Shown here piece after piece: positions 26,135-35,492 of a stretch of DNA of 64,000 nt. The stretch comes from Saprospira grandis (lineage in GTDB: Bacteria; Bacteroidota; Bacteroidia; Chitinophagales; Saprospiraceae). Below the pieces are notes generated by a model. It was not told the DNA's origin, did not search any database, and worked only from the letters and a program-made list of their open reading frames with translations. Both the position numbers and the translations under genes were made by a program. Where the stretch lies: positions 4,171,501-4,235,500 of the forward strand of contig NZ_CP110854.1 in assembly GCF_027594745.1 (NCBI RefSeq), read 5' to 3'. Position 1 is the stretch's first letter; each line of letters starts with the position of its first letter.

Positions 26135-26255
26135 CTTGGTCTTTTTCGCTAAGGAACAAATTTTTCAGAATCCCCAAAGGGTTGTATCTTGAGGCCCTTA
26201 GTATTTCTGAGCTCAAAATTTTGGGTTCTCTACAAACATCTCTAATTGTTATCCA

Positions 26256-28001
26256 ATGAAATCTAAAAAAGCAGCGAACTCTCTGCTAAAATTTGCCCTT
26301 ATGGCCGTCATCATTATTGTGTTGAATGTTTTGGGCAGCTTTATTTATGGCAAAATTGATTTGACCGAGGACCAGCGATTTACGCTCAATCCTGCTACAG
26401 CAGAACTTTTGGCCAAATTGCCCAATGATACGGCTTCGGTAAGCATTGAAATTTTATTAGACGGAGAATTTCCCTCTGATTTTCGCCACCTACAAAATAA
26501 TCTCAAAGATTTAATGGGATTATTTAAAGAGCGTTCTGCCGGCATGCTCAATTATCGCTTTGTCAATCCCTTAGATGGTACAGAAGAAGAGGTAAAAGCC
26601 CTGCAAAAACAATTGGCCAAGCAAAAAATTATGCCGCTACAAATTAAAGATGCGCGACAAGGCCGAATGATTTTGGTTTTTCCTTTTGCTATCGTTCGCT
26701 CTGGCTACAACTTTGAAGTCATCAATATGGTAGAGCTAGGCGATGGCTATTATCAACCCAGCGATATTTCTGCTTCGATCAATAGTTTGGAGTATAAATT
26801 TGCGGCGGCCATCAAAAAATTGCAGCTAAAAAATAAACCTGTAGTCGCTTTTATCAATAATCATGGAGAATTGCCGCTGCGCCATATTTATGGCTTTGAA
26901 AAAGCACTGTCTGAAAATTATGGGACCAAACATGTGGACCTCTCTCGCCTCAATCAAATTGATTCTTCGGTGAGTTTGGTGGTGGTGGCCAAACCCAAAC
27001 GAAAATTTAGCTATGATGATCAGTTTAAATTGGACCAATATGTTATGAATGGGGGCCGCATTCTTTGGATGATCGATGCCCTAGACATGGAAGATGATAG
27101 TCTAGGAAAAGCTAACGGCATTCATGTTCCTATGCCCAGAGAGCTCGATCTTCAGAAGTTGCTCTTTAATTATGGTGTTCGGGTCAATAATAATTTAATT
27201 GCCTCTTATGATGCCGCCGCTTTTGGCGGCCTACGATCTGGCCCCAACCAAAAATCAAATCCAAAATGGTTTTACTATCCTTTGGTCAAGCCTTTTGCAA
27301 CGCCAGAAGAACGTTTAGAAACAGGAAAATCGGTCATTGACCACCCGATTGTAAAAAACTTAGATTTTGTCTTGACCAAATATCCCTCTAGTATTGATAC
27401 AGTGGGGACAAAAACAAATGTAAAAAAGACGCCCTTATTAAGAAGTTCTAAATATAGTAAGCTACAATATCCACCTACTCGTATTGGCTTTGGCGTTATT
27501 GATCCTGCTATTGGACCAGAAGCTTTTACCAAAGGCTCGCAAAACGTAGCCATTTTATTAGAAGGAGAATTTGAGTCTCACTTTAAAAATCGCCTACCGC
27601 CAAGAGCCGAAGAAATTTGGAAAAAGGCGGGCAACTACCCCATCCGAATGAGCAGCCGCCCCAGCAAGATGATTGTTATCTCTGATGGCGATATTGCTTA
27701 TAATAATTATCATGCGCCCAGCCAAAGGCATTATCCCTTGGGCGCAGGTTTTCTCCCCGATTTTGGACCAAAACTATTTGCCAACCAAGAATTTCTTTTG
27801 GCCTGCGTAGAATACCTCACGGATGACTCTGGCCTAGTCAATCTCCGCAATAGAGAGATTCGTTTGCGGCCCTTGGACCAAAAACGCGCCTTTGATCAAG
27901 AAAGTCTCTGGCAATTTATCAATCTGGGCCTTCCCCTAATTATTTTGGGCCTTTTTGGCTTGCTTTATTATTATTTACGTCGACGCAGATACACAAAATA
28001 A
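26256..28001 (+). CDS. gldG: Gliding motility protein GldG
   Basis: 581 aa. Matches the GldG family, part of the GldAFG ABC-type system linked to gliding motility in Bacteroidetes. N-terminal membrane helix (LLKFALMAVIIIVLNVLGSFIYG, residues about 10-32) followed by IDLTEDQRFTLNPATAELL, a large periplasmic domain (VSIEILLDGEFPSDFRHLQNNLKDLM, VVAFINNHGELP, GGRILWMIDALDM), PSKMIVISDGDIAYN and a C-terminal helix (FINLGLPLIILGLFGLLYYYL). gldF is normally directly upstream; here the upstream gene is an unrelated reductase on the other strand. Terminator at 28010-28043. Confidence 0.92.
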   Translation: MKSKKAANSLLKFALMAVIIIVLNVLGSFIYGKIDLTEDQRFTLNPATAELLAKLPNDTASVSIEILLDGEFPSDFRHLQNNLKDLMGLFKERSAGMLNYRFVNPLDGTEEEVKALQKQLAKQKIMPLQIKDARQGRMILVFPFAIVRSGYNFEVINMVELGDGYYQPSDISASINSLEYKFAAAIKKLQLKNKPVVAFINNHGELPLRHIYGFEKALSENYGTKHVDLSRLNQIDSSVSLVVVAKPKRKFSYDDQFKLDQYVMNGGRILWMIDALDMEDDSLGKANGIHVPMPRELDLQKLLFNYGVRVNNNLIASYDAAAFGGLRSGPNQKSNPKWFYYPLVKPFATPEERLETGKSVIDHPIVKNLDFVLTKYPSSIDTVGTKTNVKKTPLLRSSKYSKLQYPPTRIGFGVIDPAIGPEAFTKGSQNVAILLEGEFESHFKNRLPPRAEEIWKKAGNYPIRMSSRPSKMIVISDGDIAYNNYHAPSQRHYPLGAGFLPDFGPKLFANQEFLLACVEYLTDDSGLVNLRNREIRLRPLDQKRAFDQESLWQFINLGLPLIILGLFGLLYYYLRRRRYTK

Positions 28002-28009
28002 AAGCGCTA

Positions 28010-28043
28010 AAAAAAGCGAGCAGGTTTTCCTGCTCGCTTTTTT
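28010..28043. terminator. Bidirectional terminator
   Basis: Perfect stem AAAAAAGCGAGCAGG/CCTGCTCGCTTTTTT with a TTTT loop, between the convergent ends of gldG and the T9SS cargo gene; A and T runs suit both strands. Confidence 0.9.
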
Positions 28044-28063
28044 GCTTTTGTAGCAATACTTTT

Positions 28064-29833
28064 TTAAAAAATACTCAACTGTCCCTGATCGATCAATTTT
28101 TTATCGCTGCGCAAACGATAGATCAAAATGCCTTGGGGCAATTCGGGCAAACTCAGTTGAGCGCGGGGACCTTCGGTCCTTAGTTGGTGGAGCAATTGGC
28201 CCTCCAAATTGTAGATTTCAAAGACTAAAGGGCCTGTTTCTCCAGAAAGGAGCTCTACATTTAGGCTATGGCGGGCGGGCTGCGGATAAATTTTTACTTT
28301 TTGGGCCAAAGGAGCTGCCAATTCATGGCTATAACTACTAATAATAAAATTTTGGCCAAAAGTTCTATAAATCTGGGGCGCTGGCTGTTTGGCCAAACCA
28401 TCCTCTACGGCCAAATATTGCTGATAAGCCAATTGGTTGAGGGCATTAGATTTAGGATAAAGCTGATAATTTACAAAAACTCGATCCCCTTGGACCAAAT
28501 TATAGTTGCTAAAGCGAAAAGATAAAATTCCTTGCTGAGAAATACTCCAATCTAAATCGGTCAAACTATGAGCGGCCAACTGAAAACTACTGGGATCTAA
28601 CCAAGGCGAAATAGTATCGACCAAAGTTAATACCGCAGTAGTATCTGTACCTTGTTTTTCATAAACCAATTGAAATTCTAGGGGAGTAAATAGCTCTACA
28701 TATTGGTTAGTCCCATATCCTTTTGGAAAAGCCCGGCTAAGATTGCTTGATCTTTGGGCCTGACTTTCCTGGGCGTCATAAGCAATATGTGCCGAGGCAT
28801 GATCCTGATAAAACTGCCCTGCAAAACCTGTATCATATCCTCCTTGTGCATCAGGTTTACAGCCTTCTAGGCTGGCCCAACTCATTTGACTAGAAATCAA
28901 GCGGTTATTTTGTGTTTGTGGCGCCTGAATGCGGTAAGTAGAACGCGTTCTTGTTGGAATAATAATCGTGTCGTTACTCAAAGAATCTAAGGTCCCAATA
29001 TTGGGTTGGCTGTACATCACATCATCTTCGATAACGATCAGCGCTTGGTTATTTAGAGGCGCAACACCAATATTTCTGGCCACAAAGCGAATAGAATCGC
29101 CCAAACAATCGGCAGAAAGGGCTAATTCTCCTGCTGAGTAGTTATTGCTATGCGGTCCTATTTCTGCTCGGACCTTATGCATACTTCCTGGCTCATCATT
29201 ACAATTTGTATTTACCGAAAAAGTAAAATGAAAGGCAGAATCTTGTCCTTGGCCCAAATAAGGCAAATTAAACTGATAGCGCTCATTTCCTAAGGCAAGC
29301 AGTTGTGTAGTTGCGGTATCCAAACTCATGCGGTTGCTATCCAGCTCTAGCAAAAGACTGGCGTTAAAAAGTGGTCTTGTGCCTAAATTGGCCATATAAA
29401 CTTGATAATCGGCCTGTCCGCAATCAGGGATAAAATCTGTACTTAATTCTACAAAGGGAATTGCTCTATAGGTAGTTGTTTGGACCAAAATATCTACTGT
29501 ATCACTTTGGCTGGGCTGTAAAACAGGGCTATTATTATAGCTACAAGCTGTATACAAATCGTGTTCGAAGGGAAAATGAACCTCTAGGTTATATAATCCG
29601 GCGGGCACATTGAAACTGTAATAGCCCGTGGCCGAAGTCGTTTCAAAATATTGTTGGCCAGATACAGAATCCGTTAGGGAAAGGAGAACTTTGGGAAAAA
29701 CAACATCTAAAGCAGAGACTGTGCAGTTTTGGTCTTGATCCTGATACAAATTGCCGCTTAAGAATGCGTTTTGCGCTTGCCCTTGGCCCAGACAGGCAAA
29801 AAGAGCCAGAAGAAAAATTAGCTTGATTTTCAT
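28064..29833 (-). CDS. Secreted surface protein with T9SS type A sorting domain
   Basis: 589 aa with signal peptide (MKIKLIFLLALFACLGQGQAQ). Domain order: an SdrD B-like/Cna-like fold near residues 23-110 (LSGNLYQDQDQNCTV...ATGYYSFNVPAGLYNLEVHFP), a conserved-repeat middle region typical of DUF7619-like proteins (FVNYQLYPKSNALNQ), and a C-terminal sorting domain (VKIYPQPARHSLNVELL...ILIYRLRSDKKLIDQGQLSIF) that directs export by the type IX system. Probably a cell-surface protein; ligand unknown. Confidence 0.85.
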   Translation of the reverse strand: MKIKLIFLLALFACLGQGQAQNAFLSGNLYQDQDQNCTVSALDVVFPKVLLSLTDSVSGQQYFETTSATGYYSFNVPAGLYNLEVHFPFEHDLYTACSYNNSPVLQPSQSDTVDILVQTTTYRAIPFVELSTDFIPDCGQADYQVYMANLGTRPLFNASLLLELDSNRMSLDTATTQLLALGNERYQFNLPYLGQGQDSAFHFTFSVNTNCNDEPGSMHKVRAEIGPHSNNYSAGELALSADCLGDSIRFVARNIGVAPLNNQALIVIEDDVMYSQPNIGTLDSLSNDTIIIPTRTRSTYRIQAPQTQNNRLISSQMSWASLEGCKPDAQGGYDTGFAGQFYQDHASAHIAYDAQESQAQRSSNLSRAFPKGYGTNQYVELFTPLEFQLVYEKQGTDTTAVLTLVDTISPWLDPSSFQLAAHSLTDLDWSISQQGILSFRFSNYNLVQGDRVFVNYQLYPKSNALNQLAYQQYLAVEDGLAKQPAPQIYRTFGQNFIISSYSHELAAPLAQKVKIYPQPARHSLNVELLSGETGPLVFEIYNLEGQLLHQLRTEGPRAQLSLPELPQGILIYRLRSDKKLIDQGQLSIF

Positions 29834-30031
29834 AAGATATTTTATTTTGCAGTGGAGGGGTAATTTATAAAGCTGTTCTTTTTAGCCAGACTAAAAAATT
29901 GGTTTCCCTTTTCTTTAGTGGCCTTACTTAAGACTACTTCCATATTACAAATAAAAGAAATCTTGAGTTAAGAGAGTGGGCCAGATTTAGACTATTGTCA
30001 AAAATGAAATTTAATTTTTAAGCTTTATACT

Positions 30032-30039
30032 TACCTTTG
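30032..30039 (+). promoter_or_regulatory. Possible -7 box upstream of R1 copy j
   Basis: TACCTTTG fits TAnnTTTG. No clear TTG lies 19-21 bp upstream. If used, R1 copy j would lie inside the 5' leader of the gene at 30241. Confidence 0.4.
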
Positions 30040-30084
30040 GCTAAATTTTGTCAAAAAGTAGTTTTCCTAAAAACGCTTAGATTT

Positions 30085-30227
30085 GGCCCAGCGCTGCGCA
30101 GCCGTGGCGCGAAGCGCCAGACCCAGTTTTTTGAGCGCAGCGAAAAAAACGCAGGGCCGAGCAGACCTGCGAGCGGCGCAGCATAGCGGCGGCCGACCTA
30201 GCCGAAGGCTAGCCGGCCGCGGGCCCC
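30085..30227 (+). repeat. R1 element copy j
   Basis: P1 GGCCC with GGGCC, P2 GCCG with CGGC, hairpin I GGCGC-GAA-GCGCC (a changed but still paired stem), hairpin II GTTTTTT with AAAAAAC, hairpin III with CTAGCC-GAA-GGCTAG inside. It ends 13 bp before the start codon of the next gene, on the same strand. Confidence 0.9.
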
Positions 30228-30240
30228 AAAATAAAAACAA

Positions 30241-31677
30241 ATGTATAAATCAAAGTTAATTCATTTATTTGCCTTGCTTTCGGCCAGCCAGCGCTTGGGC
30301 CTCAGAAAATGGCTACAATCTCCGGCGCATAACCAGAGGGAAGATCTTTGGGCGCTTTGGCGCTATATGGAGGAGCAAGGGCCAGAGGCGCCGCCCAAAT
30401 CTTGGGAAAAAGCGCGGGTATTTCGGGCCGTTTTTGGACGAACCTATAGTAAGGAAGAGGACTCGCTTTTGCGTTATGCCCAATCTTTTTTGTTGCAAGC
30501 CATAGAGGAATTTTTAATTGCCGAGCAATTGGAGGAGCAACCTTTATACAAGGCCGAACTTTTGGCCCAAGCCTATCAAAAAATTGGTTTGAGCAAGCAT
30601 TTGAAGCAGCAAAGCCAAAAATGGGAGCGGCAATTGGAGCGACAATCTGAACGAGGAACCGCCTACCGAAAAGGGCAATATGCCTTGGCCAAATTGCGCT
30701 ATCAGGAGGAGGCCAAAGCGGGAAAAAGTAGAAATGCGCCTAAGAATTTGCCCGCCTTGGGGCATTGGTTAGATAGCGAATATCGCTTGCGGAAATTGCG
30801 GCAAGCTTGTTTATTTTTGGCGCATCAGGCTGTCTATAAAACGCAATATGATTTTGGCTTACTGCCTGCTGTTTTGGCCCAAATTGAGGCCCATGAAGAA
30901 CTATTAGAAGATAAAGCGCTGGCCCTTTATTACCATTGCTATCGTCTGCAATCCTCTTTAGAGGCCGAAGAAGATTTTCGGAAATTTAAGGCGCTGCTTT
31001 TAAGCGAAAAAAATATTTTGCCCGCCGATCAACTGCGAGAACTTTATCAATTGGGGATAAACTTTTGCACCAAGCAGGTCAATTTACAGCGGCCTGGCTA
31101 CGAACAATACTTTGAGGAAATGTTTGCCCTTTATCGGGCTGAACTAAGCGAAAATTTATTGCTCGAACAAGGCCAAATTAGTCCTTTTGCCTTTAAAAAC
31201 ATAGTGAGCGTGGGCCTTTGGCTCAAGGCCTACGATTGGGTGTCCCAATTTGTTACAGCCTATGAAAACTGCCTACCTCAAGCCTATCAGGCTGCTTATG
31301 CCCGCTTTTCTTGGGCCAAACTCGCCCTCGAAAAAGAACAATATGAAAAAGCGCAAGAATTGCTTTTGCAACAAGAGTTTGCCGACCTTTTTATGCAGCT
31401 CAACGCCAGAGTAATGCTGCTCAAAATTTATTATGCGCTAGAAGAATTTGACCTTTTGGAGTCCTTTTTGGCTAGCTTTCGAGCCTTTGTCAATAGAAAA
31501 AAAAGAGCGCAAAAATTGCGCTCCTATCATCAGGAAAATTACCTCAATATTATTAGCTTCTGCCGCAAATTATTGCAGCTCAATCCCTACGACCGCCAAG
31601 AGAAAAAAAACTTACGGCAACAAATTGAAGATTGTAGCATTTTGACCGAAAGAAGATGGTTCCTTCAACAACTCTAA
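30241..31677 (+). CDS. Helical repeat protein of unknown function
   Basis: 478 aa, cytoplasmic, almost all alpha-helical with many Leu, Gln, Glu and Tyr. N terminus SKLIHLFALLSASQRLGLRKWLQSPAHNQREDLWALWRYM resembles a conserved N-terminal module found in several large Bacteroidetes proteins of unknown role. Segments such as AYARFSWAKLALEKEQYEKAQELLLQQEF look like TPR helices. No catalytic motif. It is followed 9 bp later by a cell-wall amidase gene, so the two are probably cotranscribed. R1 copy j lies just upstream. Confidence 0.7.
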   Translation: MYKSKLIHLFALLSASQRLGLRKWLQSPAHNQREDLWALWRYMEEQGPEAPPKSWEKARVFRAVFGRTYSKEEDSLLRYAQSFLLQAIEEFLIAEQLEEQPLYKAELLAQAYQKIGLSKHLKQQSQKWERQLERQSERGTAYRKGQYALAKLRYQEEAKAGKSRNAPKNLPALGHWLDSEYRLRKLRQACLFLAHQAVYKTQYDFGLLPAVLAQIEAHEELLEDKALALYYHCYRLQSSLEAEEDFRKFKALLLSEKNILPADQLRELYQLGINFCTKQVNLQRPGYEQYFEEMFALYRAELSENLLLEQGQISPFAFKNIVSVGLWLKAYDWVSQFVTAYENCLPQAYQAAYARFSWAKLALEKEQYEKAQELLLQQEFADLFMQLNARVMLLKIYYALEEFDLLESFLASFRAFVNRKKRAQKLRSYHQENYLNIISFCRKLLQLNPYDRQEKKNLRQQIEDCSILTERRWFLQQL

Positions 31678-31686
31678 TCCTTCATT

Positions 31687-32844
31687 ATGAAATTATTTTT
31701 CGCCCCCCTTTTTCTTATTCTCCTCAGCCTGCTCCCCTTAAACGCCCAATCTTATTTGAGCGTAACCGCCAAAAGAGGCGATGGCATTTTGGTGCTTTTG
31801 GGCCGCTATGGCCTAGACCGCAGCCCTTGCAATCTCAAAAAGTTTTGCCAACTCAATAAGCTGAAAGAAACCGACTATTTAATGGTGGGCAAAAACTATA
31901 AACTCCCCATCTTAGAGTATAAATATAATGGCCGCTCCATTCGCTCTACTGTTGGAATTTCGAGCTGGCAAAGAGCCAAACAAATCGAACGCTACAATGA
32001 AAGTATGGAGCTTTTTCGCCTAAAAACGAGCTTCAAAAGCAAAAATGCGCCCCTTTGGTACCCTCATCATCTAAAAGCTTGTGCGGTAGACCTAGACAAA
32101 CATGTCCCTAAAGGGCGACATTTTCCCATTTTAGGGAAAAACTTTGCCGATGTGCCTCTAAAAGATAAGCGCCTGGCGGGTGCTGTTTATTATTTAGTTT
32201 CTGGACATGGTGGGCCCGATCCTGGCGCGGTGGCCAACTACAAGGGAAAACCCATTTGCGAAGACGAATATGCTTATGATATTACCTTGCGTCTGGCCCG
32301 AGAACTGCTCTCGCATGGCGCTTTGGTCTACCTCATTGTTCGAGATGCCAATGACGGGATTCGCCAACTGGAGTATTTGCCCAAAGATGAAGATGAGCGC
32401 TGCTGGCCCAACGAATCTATTCCAAAAGGACAAAGTGAACGCCTCAGTCAACGCTCTGATGTGATTAACGATTTGTATCGAGAAAATTTGCGCAAAGGCC
32501 TTTACTACCAGCGTTTGGTCGAAATTCATGTTGATTCTCGTTCTAAAAAACAACGCATCGATTTATTTTTCTACCATTATCCCGAAAGTCTGCGTGGCCG
32601 AGAGCTCGCCCGCCGTTTGCATCAACATATTCGCGGAAAATACAAGCAACATCGGGCGTCTGGAGAGTATAAAGGCACCGTAAAAGCTAGGGATTTACAT
32701 ATGCTTAGAGAGGTCACTCCCACTCCCGTTTTTATTGAGGTGGGCAATATTCAAAACCCTAAGGACCAAAAGCGCATTTTGCTGCCCGCCAACCGCCAAG
32801 CCTTAGCCGATTGGCTAGCCGAGGGCTTGATCAAAGATTATTAG
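31687..32844 (+). CDS. LysM-like N-acetylmuramoyl-L-alanine amidase (Amidase_3)
   Basis: 385 aa with a signal peptide (MKLFFAPLFLILLSLLPLNAQ). A LysM-like part at residues 22-75 (SVTAKRGDGILVLLGRYG...NYKLPI) should bind peptidoglycan. The Amidase_3 domain starts near residue 170: YYLVSGHGGPDPGAVANY supplies the first zinc His, YAYDITLRLARELLSHGA includes the second-ligand region, EIHVDSRSKKQRIDLFFYH the third His, and VFIEVGNIQNPKDQKRIL the catalytic Glu. Periplasmic enzyme that cleaves the amide link between MurNAc and the stem peptide. Last gene of the unit; R1 copy k follows after 20 bp. Confidence 0.9.
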   Translation: MKLFFAPLFLILLSLLPLNAQSYLSVTAKRGDGILVLLGRYGLDRSPCNLKKFCQLNKLKETDYLMVGKNYKLPILEYKYNGRSIRSTVGISSWQRAKQIERYNESMELFRLKTSFKSKNAPLWYPHHLKACAVDLDKHVPKGRHFPILGKNFADVPLKDKRLAGAVYYLVSGHGGPDPGAVANYKGKPICEDEYAYDITLRLARELLSHGALVYLIVRDANDGIRQLEYLPKDEDERCWPNESIPKGQSERLSQRSDVINDLYRENLRKGLYYQRLVEIHVDSRSKKQRIDLFFYHYPESLRGRELARRLHQHIRGKYKQHRASGEYKGTVKARDLHMLREVTPTPVFIEVGNIQNPKDQKRILLPANRQALADWLAEGLIKDY

Positions 32845-32863
32845 GCCTTGTTTTTTATTTTTT

Positions 32864-32990
32864 GGGGCTTGCCCGCCCTTTGGCCGGGCCGGGCTGGGTC
32901 AGGGCTCGCAGGTCTGCTCGGCCCTGCGCAAAAATGCTTCGCATTTTGCTGGGTCTGCGACTTCGCCGCCCCCTTTTCCATCCCTAAGCC
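32864..32990 (-). repeat. R1 element copy k
   Basis: Reverse orientation. P1 GGCTT with AAGCC (a variant pair), P2 GGG with CCC, hairpin I GCGGC-GAA-GTCGC with a G-T wobble, hairpin II GCAAAATGC-GAA-GCATTTTTGC. Copies k and l point away from each other in the gap between convergent genes. Confidence 0.88.
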
Positions 32991-33021
32991 TGCGGCCCTT
33001 CGGGCCTTTTAGGACCAAAGA

Positions 33022-33060
33022 AAAAAGGGGCAGAAAATATATCATATTTTCTGCCCCTTA
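33022..33060 (-). terminator. Terminator-like hairpin, minus strand
   Basis: Stem AAGGGGCAGAAAATAT with ATATTTTCTGCCCCTT-type partner; the T-run is on the minus strand, fitting termination of the tgt-lptG transcript beyond R1 copy l. Confidence 0.6.
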
Positions 33061-33109
33061 GTCATTAAAAGGCCAAAGAATAAGGCCAAAAGCAAAAATG
33101 CAGTTGAGC

Positions 33110-33220
33110 GGCCTAGCGATGGTAGGCAGTGCGGCAAAGCCGCAGACCCAGGCCGTCAGGCCGCAGGGCCGAGCGAACAGCGAGCTGCCGAACGTAGCGC
33201 CCGCCGCAGGCGGGAGGCCC
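33110..33220 (+). repeat. R1 element copy l
   Basis: P1 GGCCT with AGGCC, P2 GGCAG with CTGCC, hairpin I GCGGC-AAA-GCCGC, hairpin II GGCC-GTCA-GGCC, hairpin III CCCGCC-GCA-GGCGGG. It ends 12 bp from the lptG-like stop codon, on the opposite strand. Confidence 0.9.
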
Positions 33221-33231
33221 AAAAAAACGAA

Positions 33232-34317
33232 CTATTTCTGCGCCTTACCGACCAGATAAAAAGCCACAAAAGTAAAGATGATATTGGGGGTCCAAACGCC
33301 CAAAAGAGGCGAGAGTCCGCCATGGGTAGAAAAGGTCATCGAAAACTTAGACATAAAAATATAGAGCGCGCAAACCAGCATGCCCATAACGATATGCATG
33401 CCCATTCCGCCTCGGGTTTTTCGGGCCGCAATAGACACCCCGATGAGCGTAAGAATTAGAATGCTGAAGGGATCGGCAGAGCGGCGGTGATATTCCACTT
33501 CAAAAACCGTGGTACTGCCTAGGCCTTTGGCTTTTTCCTGCTCGATATACTCCATAATTTCTCGGCTATTCATGGCATCCTTCAGGTTTTTTCTTCGGGC
33601 CAAATCGGCAGAGCTGAGCGGCAGTAAAGTATCCATTTTTGCGCCTTTCACAATCGTCTCTTCCATATCATCCACATAGCGGGCATGATAATTAATCAGC
33701 TCCCATTTATTGGGGTATTCGATCAATTTGATGCGGCCCGCTTCTAAGGTATAAGGGCGGTCTACCCCATTGCTATCGTAGCGAATCAGGGCAAAATTGC
33801 GGCCTGTACTATCTTTGCGGTTATAATGTTGGATATAAATTTCTTCTTGAGGGCTCACAAAAAGGTGAATATTATCTTTGGGGCCATCAAAATTATTTTT
33901 CCGAATATAAGTATTTTCAAATCGGGTGCGGCCCTTATTGAGTTCTGGAAAAATAAAGTGGTTGGCATAAAGATGAAAGCCGGCAATAATGGCCGCGCCC
34001 ATCATAAAGGGCCGCAATAGCCGCCAAAAGCTAATTCCATTACCAATAATGGCAATGATTTCGGAATTGGCGGCTAGGCGGGAGCAAAAATAAATGACCG
34101 CAATCAGGGCATAGAGTGGAAAAAGCATGCTACTGATATAAGGCACAAAATTGAGATAGTAGTCAAAGACCACCTCGGTCCATTTTGGGCCATTGGCTAA
34201 GCTATCCACCTTTTCAGAAAAATCAATAACGACCGTGAGCATGCCCATCAGCAGAATGATAAAGAAAAAAGTGGCGAGATAGCGAAAAAGAATGTAGCGA
34301 TCAATAATTTTTAGCAT
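33232..34317 (-). CDS. LptF/LptG-family LPS export permease
   Basis: 361 aa. YjgP/YjgQ family permease of the LptBFG complex that extracts lipopolysaccharide from the inner membrane. Two hydrophobic pairs at the N terminus (YLATFFFIILLMGMLTVVIDFSEKVD and LNFVPYISSMLFPLYALIAVIYF), a periplasmic beta-jellyroll-like middle (residues about 120-265), and C-terminal helices (FSILILTLIGVSIAARKTRGGMGMHIVMGMLVCALYIFMSKF). The motif SSMLFPLYALIA and SIAARKTRGG fit the family. It follows tgt by 6 bp and is most likely cotranscribed with it. I cannot tell LptF from LptG. Confidence 0.88.
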   Translation of the reverse strand: MLKIIDRYILFRYLATFFFIILLMGMLTVVIDFSEKVDSLANGPKWTEVVFDYYLNFVPYISSMLFPLYALIAVIYFCSRLAANSEIIAIIGNGISFWRLLRPFMMGAAIIAGFHLYANHFIFPELNKGRTRFENTYIRKNNFDGPKDNIHLFVSPQEEIYIQHYNRKDSTGRNFALIRYDSNGVDRPYTLEAGRIKLIEYPNKWELINYHARYVDDMEETIVKGAKMDTLLPLSSADLARRKNLKDAMNSREIMEYIEQEKAKGLGSTTVFEVEYHRRSADPFSILILTLIGVSIAARKTRGGMGMHIVMGMLVCALYIFMSKFSMTFSTHGGLSPLLGVWTPNIIFTFVAFYLVGKAQK

Positions 34318-34323
34318 AAAAGG

Positions 34324-35475
34324 CTAGCGTTTTTGCTCTAAAATAGGCACCAATTCGTCTTTCCAAGCGCGGAAACTTCCATCTAAAATGCGTTCGCGGG
34401 CTTCTCGGACCAGCTCCAGATAAAAGCTGAGGTTGTGCAAGGTAGCAATTTGCATCCCCAAAAGTTCATTAACCGTAAAGAGGTGGCGCAAATAGGCTTT
34501 TGTATGTTGTCGGCTAGTGGGATTGGGCGCATCCTCATCAATAGGAGAAAAATCGTCCTTCCACTTTTTGTTTTTGATATTGAGTTTTCCTTTTCGGGTA
34601 AAAATCAAACCATGTCGAGCATTTCGGGTAGGCATTACGCAATCAAACATATCTACGCCCAAAGCGATACACTCCAAAATATTGGCGGGAGTTCCCACGC
34701 CCATAAGGTAGCGAGGTTTATCGGTTGGCAATTGGCTACAAACCAAATCCGTCATGGCATACATTTCTTCTTTGGGCTCTCCCACCGAGAGTCCACCAAT
34801 GGCAATTCCCAAATCGGCATATTGGGCCACCGTTTCGGCAGATTTTAGGCGCAAGTCCTTATATACACTTCCCTGAACAATGGGAAAAAGCGACTGCGGA
34901 TAGCCATATTTGGGTTCTGTTTCCTTAAAGCGAGTATAGCAACGCTTGAGCCAGCGGTGCGTAAGCTCCATAGATTTTTTGGCATAGCGATAATCGCAGG
35001 GATAAGGCGTACATTCGTCAAAGGCCATAATAATATCGGCCCCAATAGAACGCTGAATATCCATCACACCTTCTGGGCTAAACAAATGTTTGCTTCCATC
35101 AATATGAGAAGCGAAAGTAGCTCCTTCCTCTTTGATTTTTCGGCGGTGGGCCAATGAAAAAACCTGAAATCCCCCGCTATCGGTCAAAATAGGGCCCTGC
35201 CAATTCATAAATTGGTGTAATCCGCCCGCTTTTTCGAGCAGTTCGGTCCCTGGACGAAGATAAAGGTGATAAGTATTGCCCAAAATTATTTTGGCTTTAA
35301 TATCTTCGCTCAGCTCTTTTTGATGAACCCCTTTTACGGTTCCGATTGTCCCTACGGGCATAAAAATCGGAGTGGGAATTTGGCCATGCGCCGTTTGTAG
35401 TGTCCCTACGCGGGCCTGACTGTGCGGGTCGCTATGTTCTAGCTCAAATTTCATTTCTGTATGCAACTCGGGCAT
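34324..35475 (-). CDS. tgt: tRNA-guanine transglycosylase (queuine tRNA-ribosyltransferase)
   Basis: 383 aa. It exchanges guanine-34 of GUN-anticodon tRNAs for a queuosine precursor. Motifs: IPTPIFMPVGTIGTVKGV, LTDSGGFQVFSL with the first catalytic Asp, AIGGLSVGEPKEEMY, and MFDCVMPTRNARHG with the nucleophilic Asp. The zinc ligands usually written C-x-C-x-x-C are absent: the corresponding segment PIDEDAPNPTSRQHTKAYLRHLF has no Cys, though the later His (LHNLSFY) is kept. A start at 35454 (MKFELEHSD) fits other TGTs better than 35475. It is divergent from the GT2 gene with a gap of only 17 bp. Confidence 0.93.
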   Translation of the reverse strand: MPELHTEMKFELEHSDPHSQARVGTLQTAHGQIPTPIFMPVGTIGTVKGVHQKELSEDIKAKIILGNTYHLYLRPGTELLEKAGGLHQFMNWQGPILTDSGGFQVFSLAHRRKIKEEGATFASHIDGSKHLFSPEGVMDIQRSIGADIIMAFDECTPYPCDYRYAKKSMELTHRWLKRCYTRFKETEPKYGYPQSLFPIVQGSVYKDLRLKSAETVAQYADLGIAIGGLSVGEPKEEMYAMTDLVCSQLPTDKPRYLMGVGTPANILECIALGVDMFDCVMPTRNARHGLIFTRKGKLNIKNKKWKDDFSPIDEDAPNPTSRQHTKAYLRHLFTVNELLGMQIATLHNLSFYLELVREARERILDGSFRAWKDELVPILEQKR

Positions 35476-35492
35476 GCAATTAAGTTTTTTTA

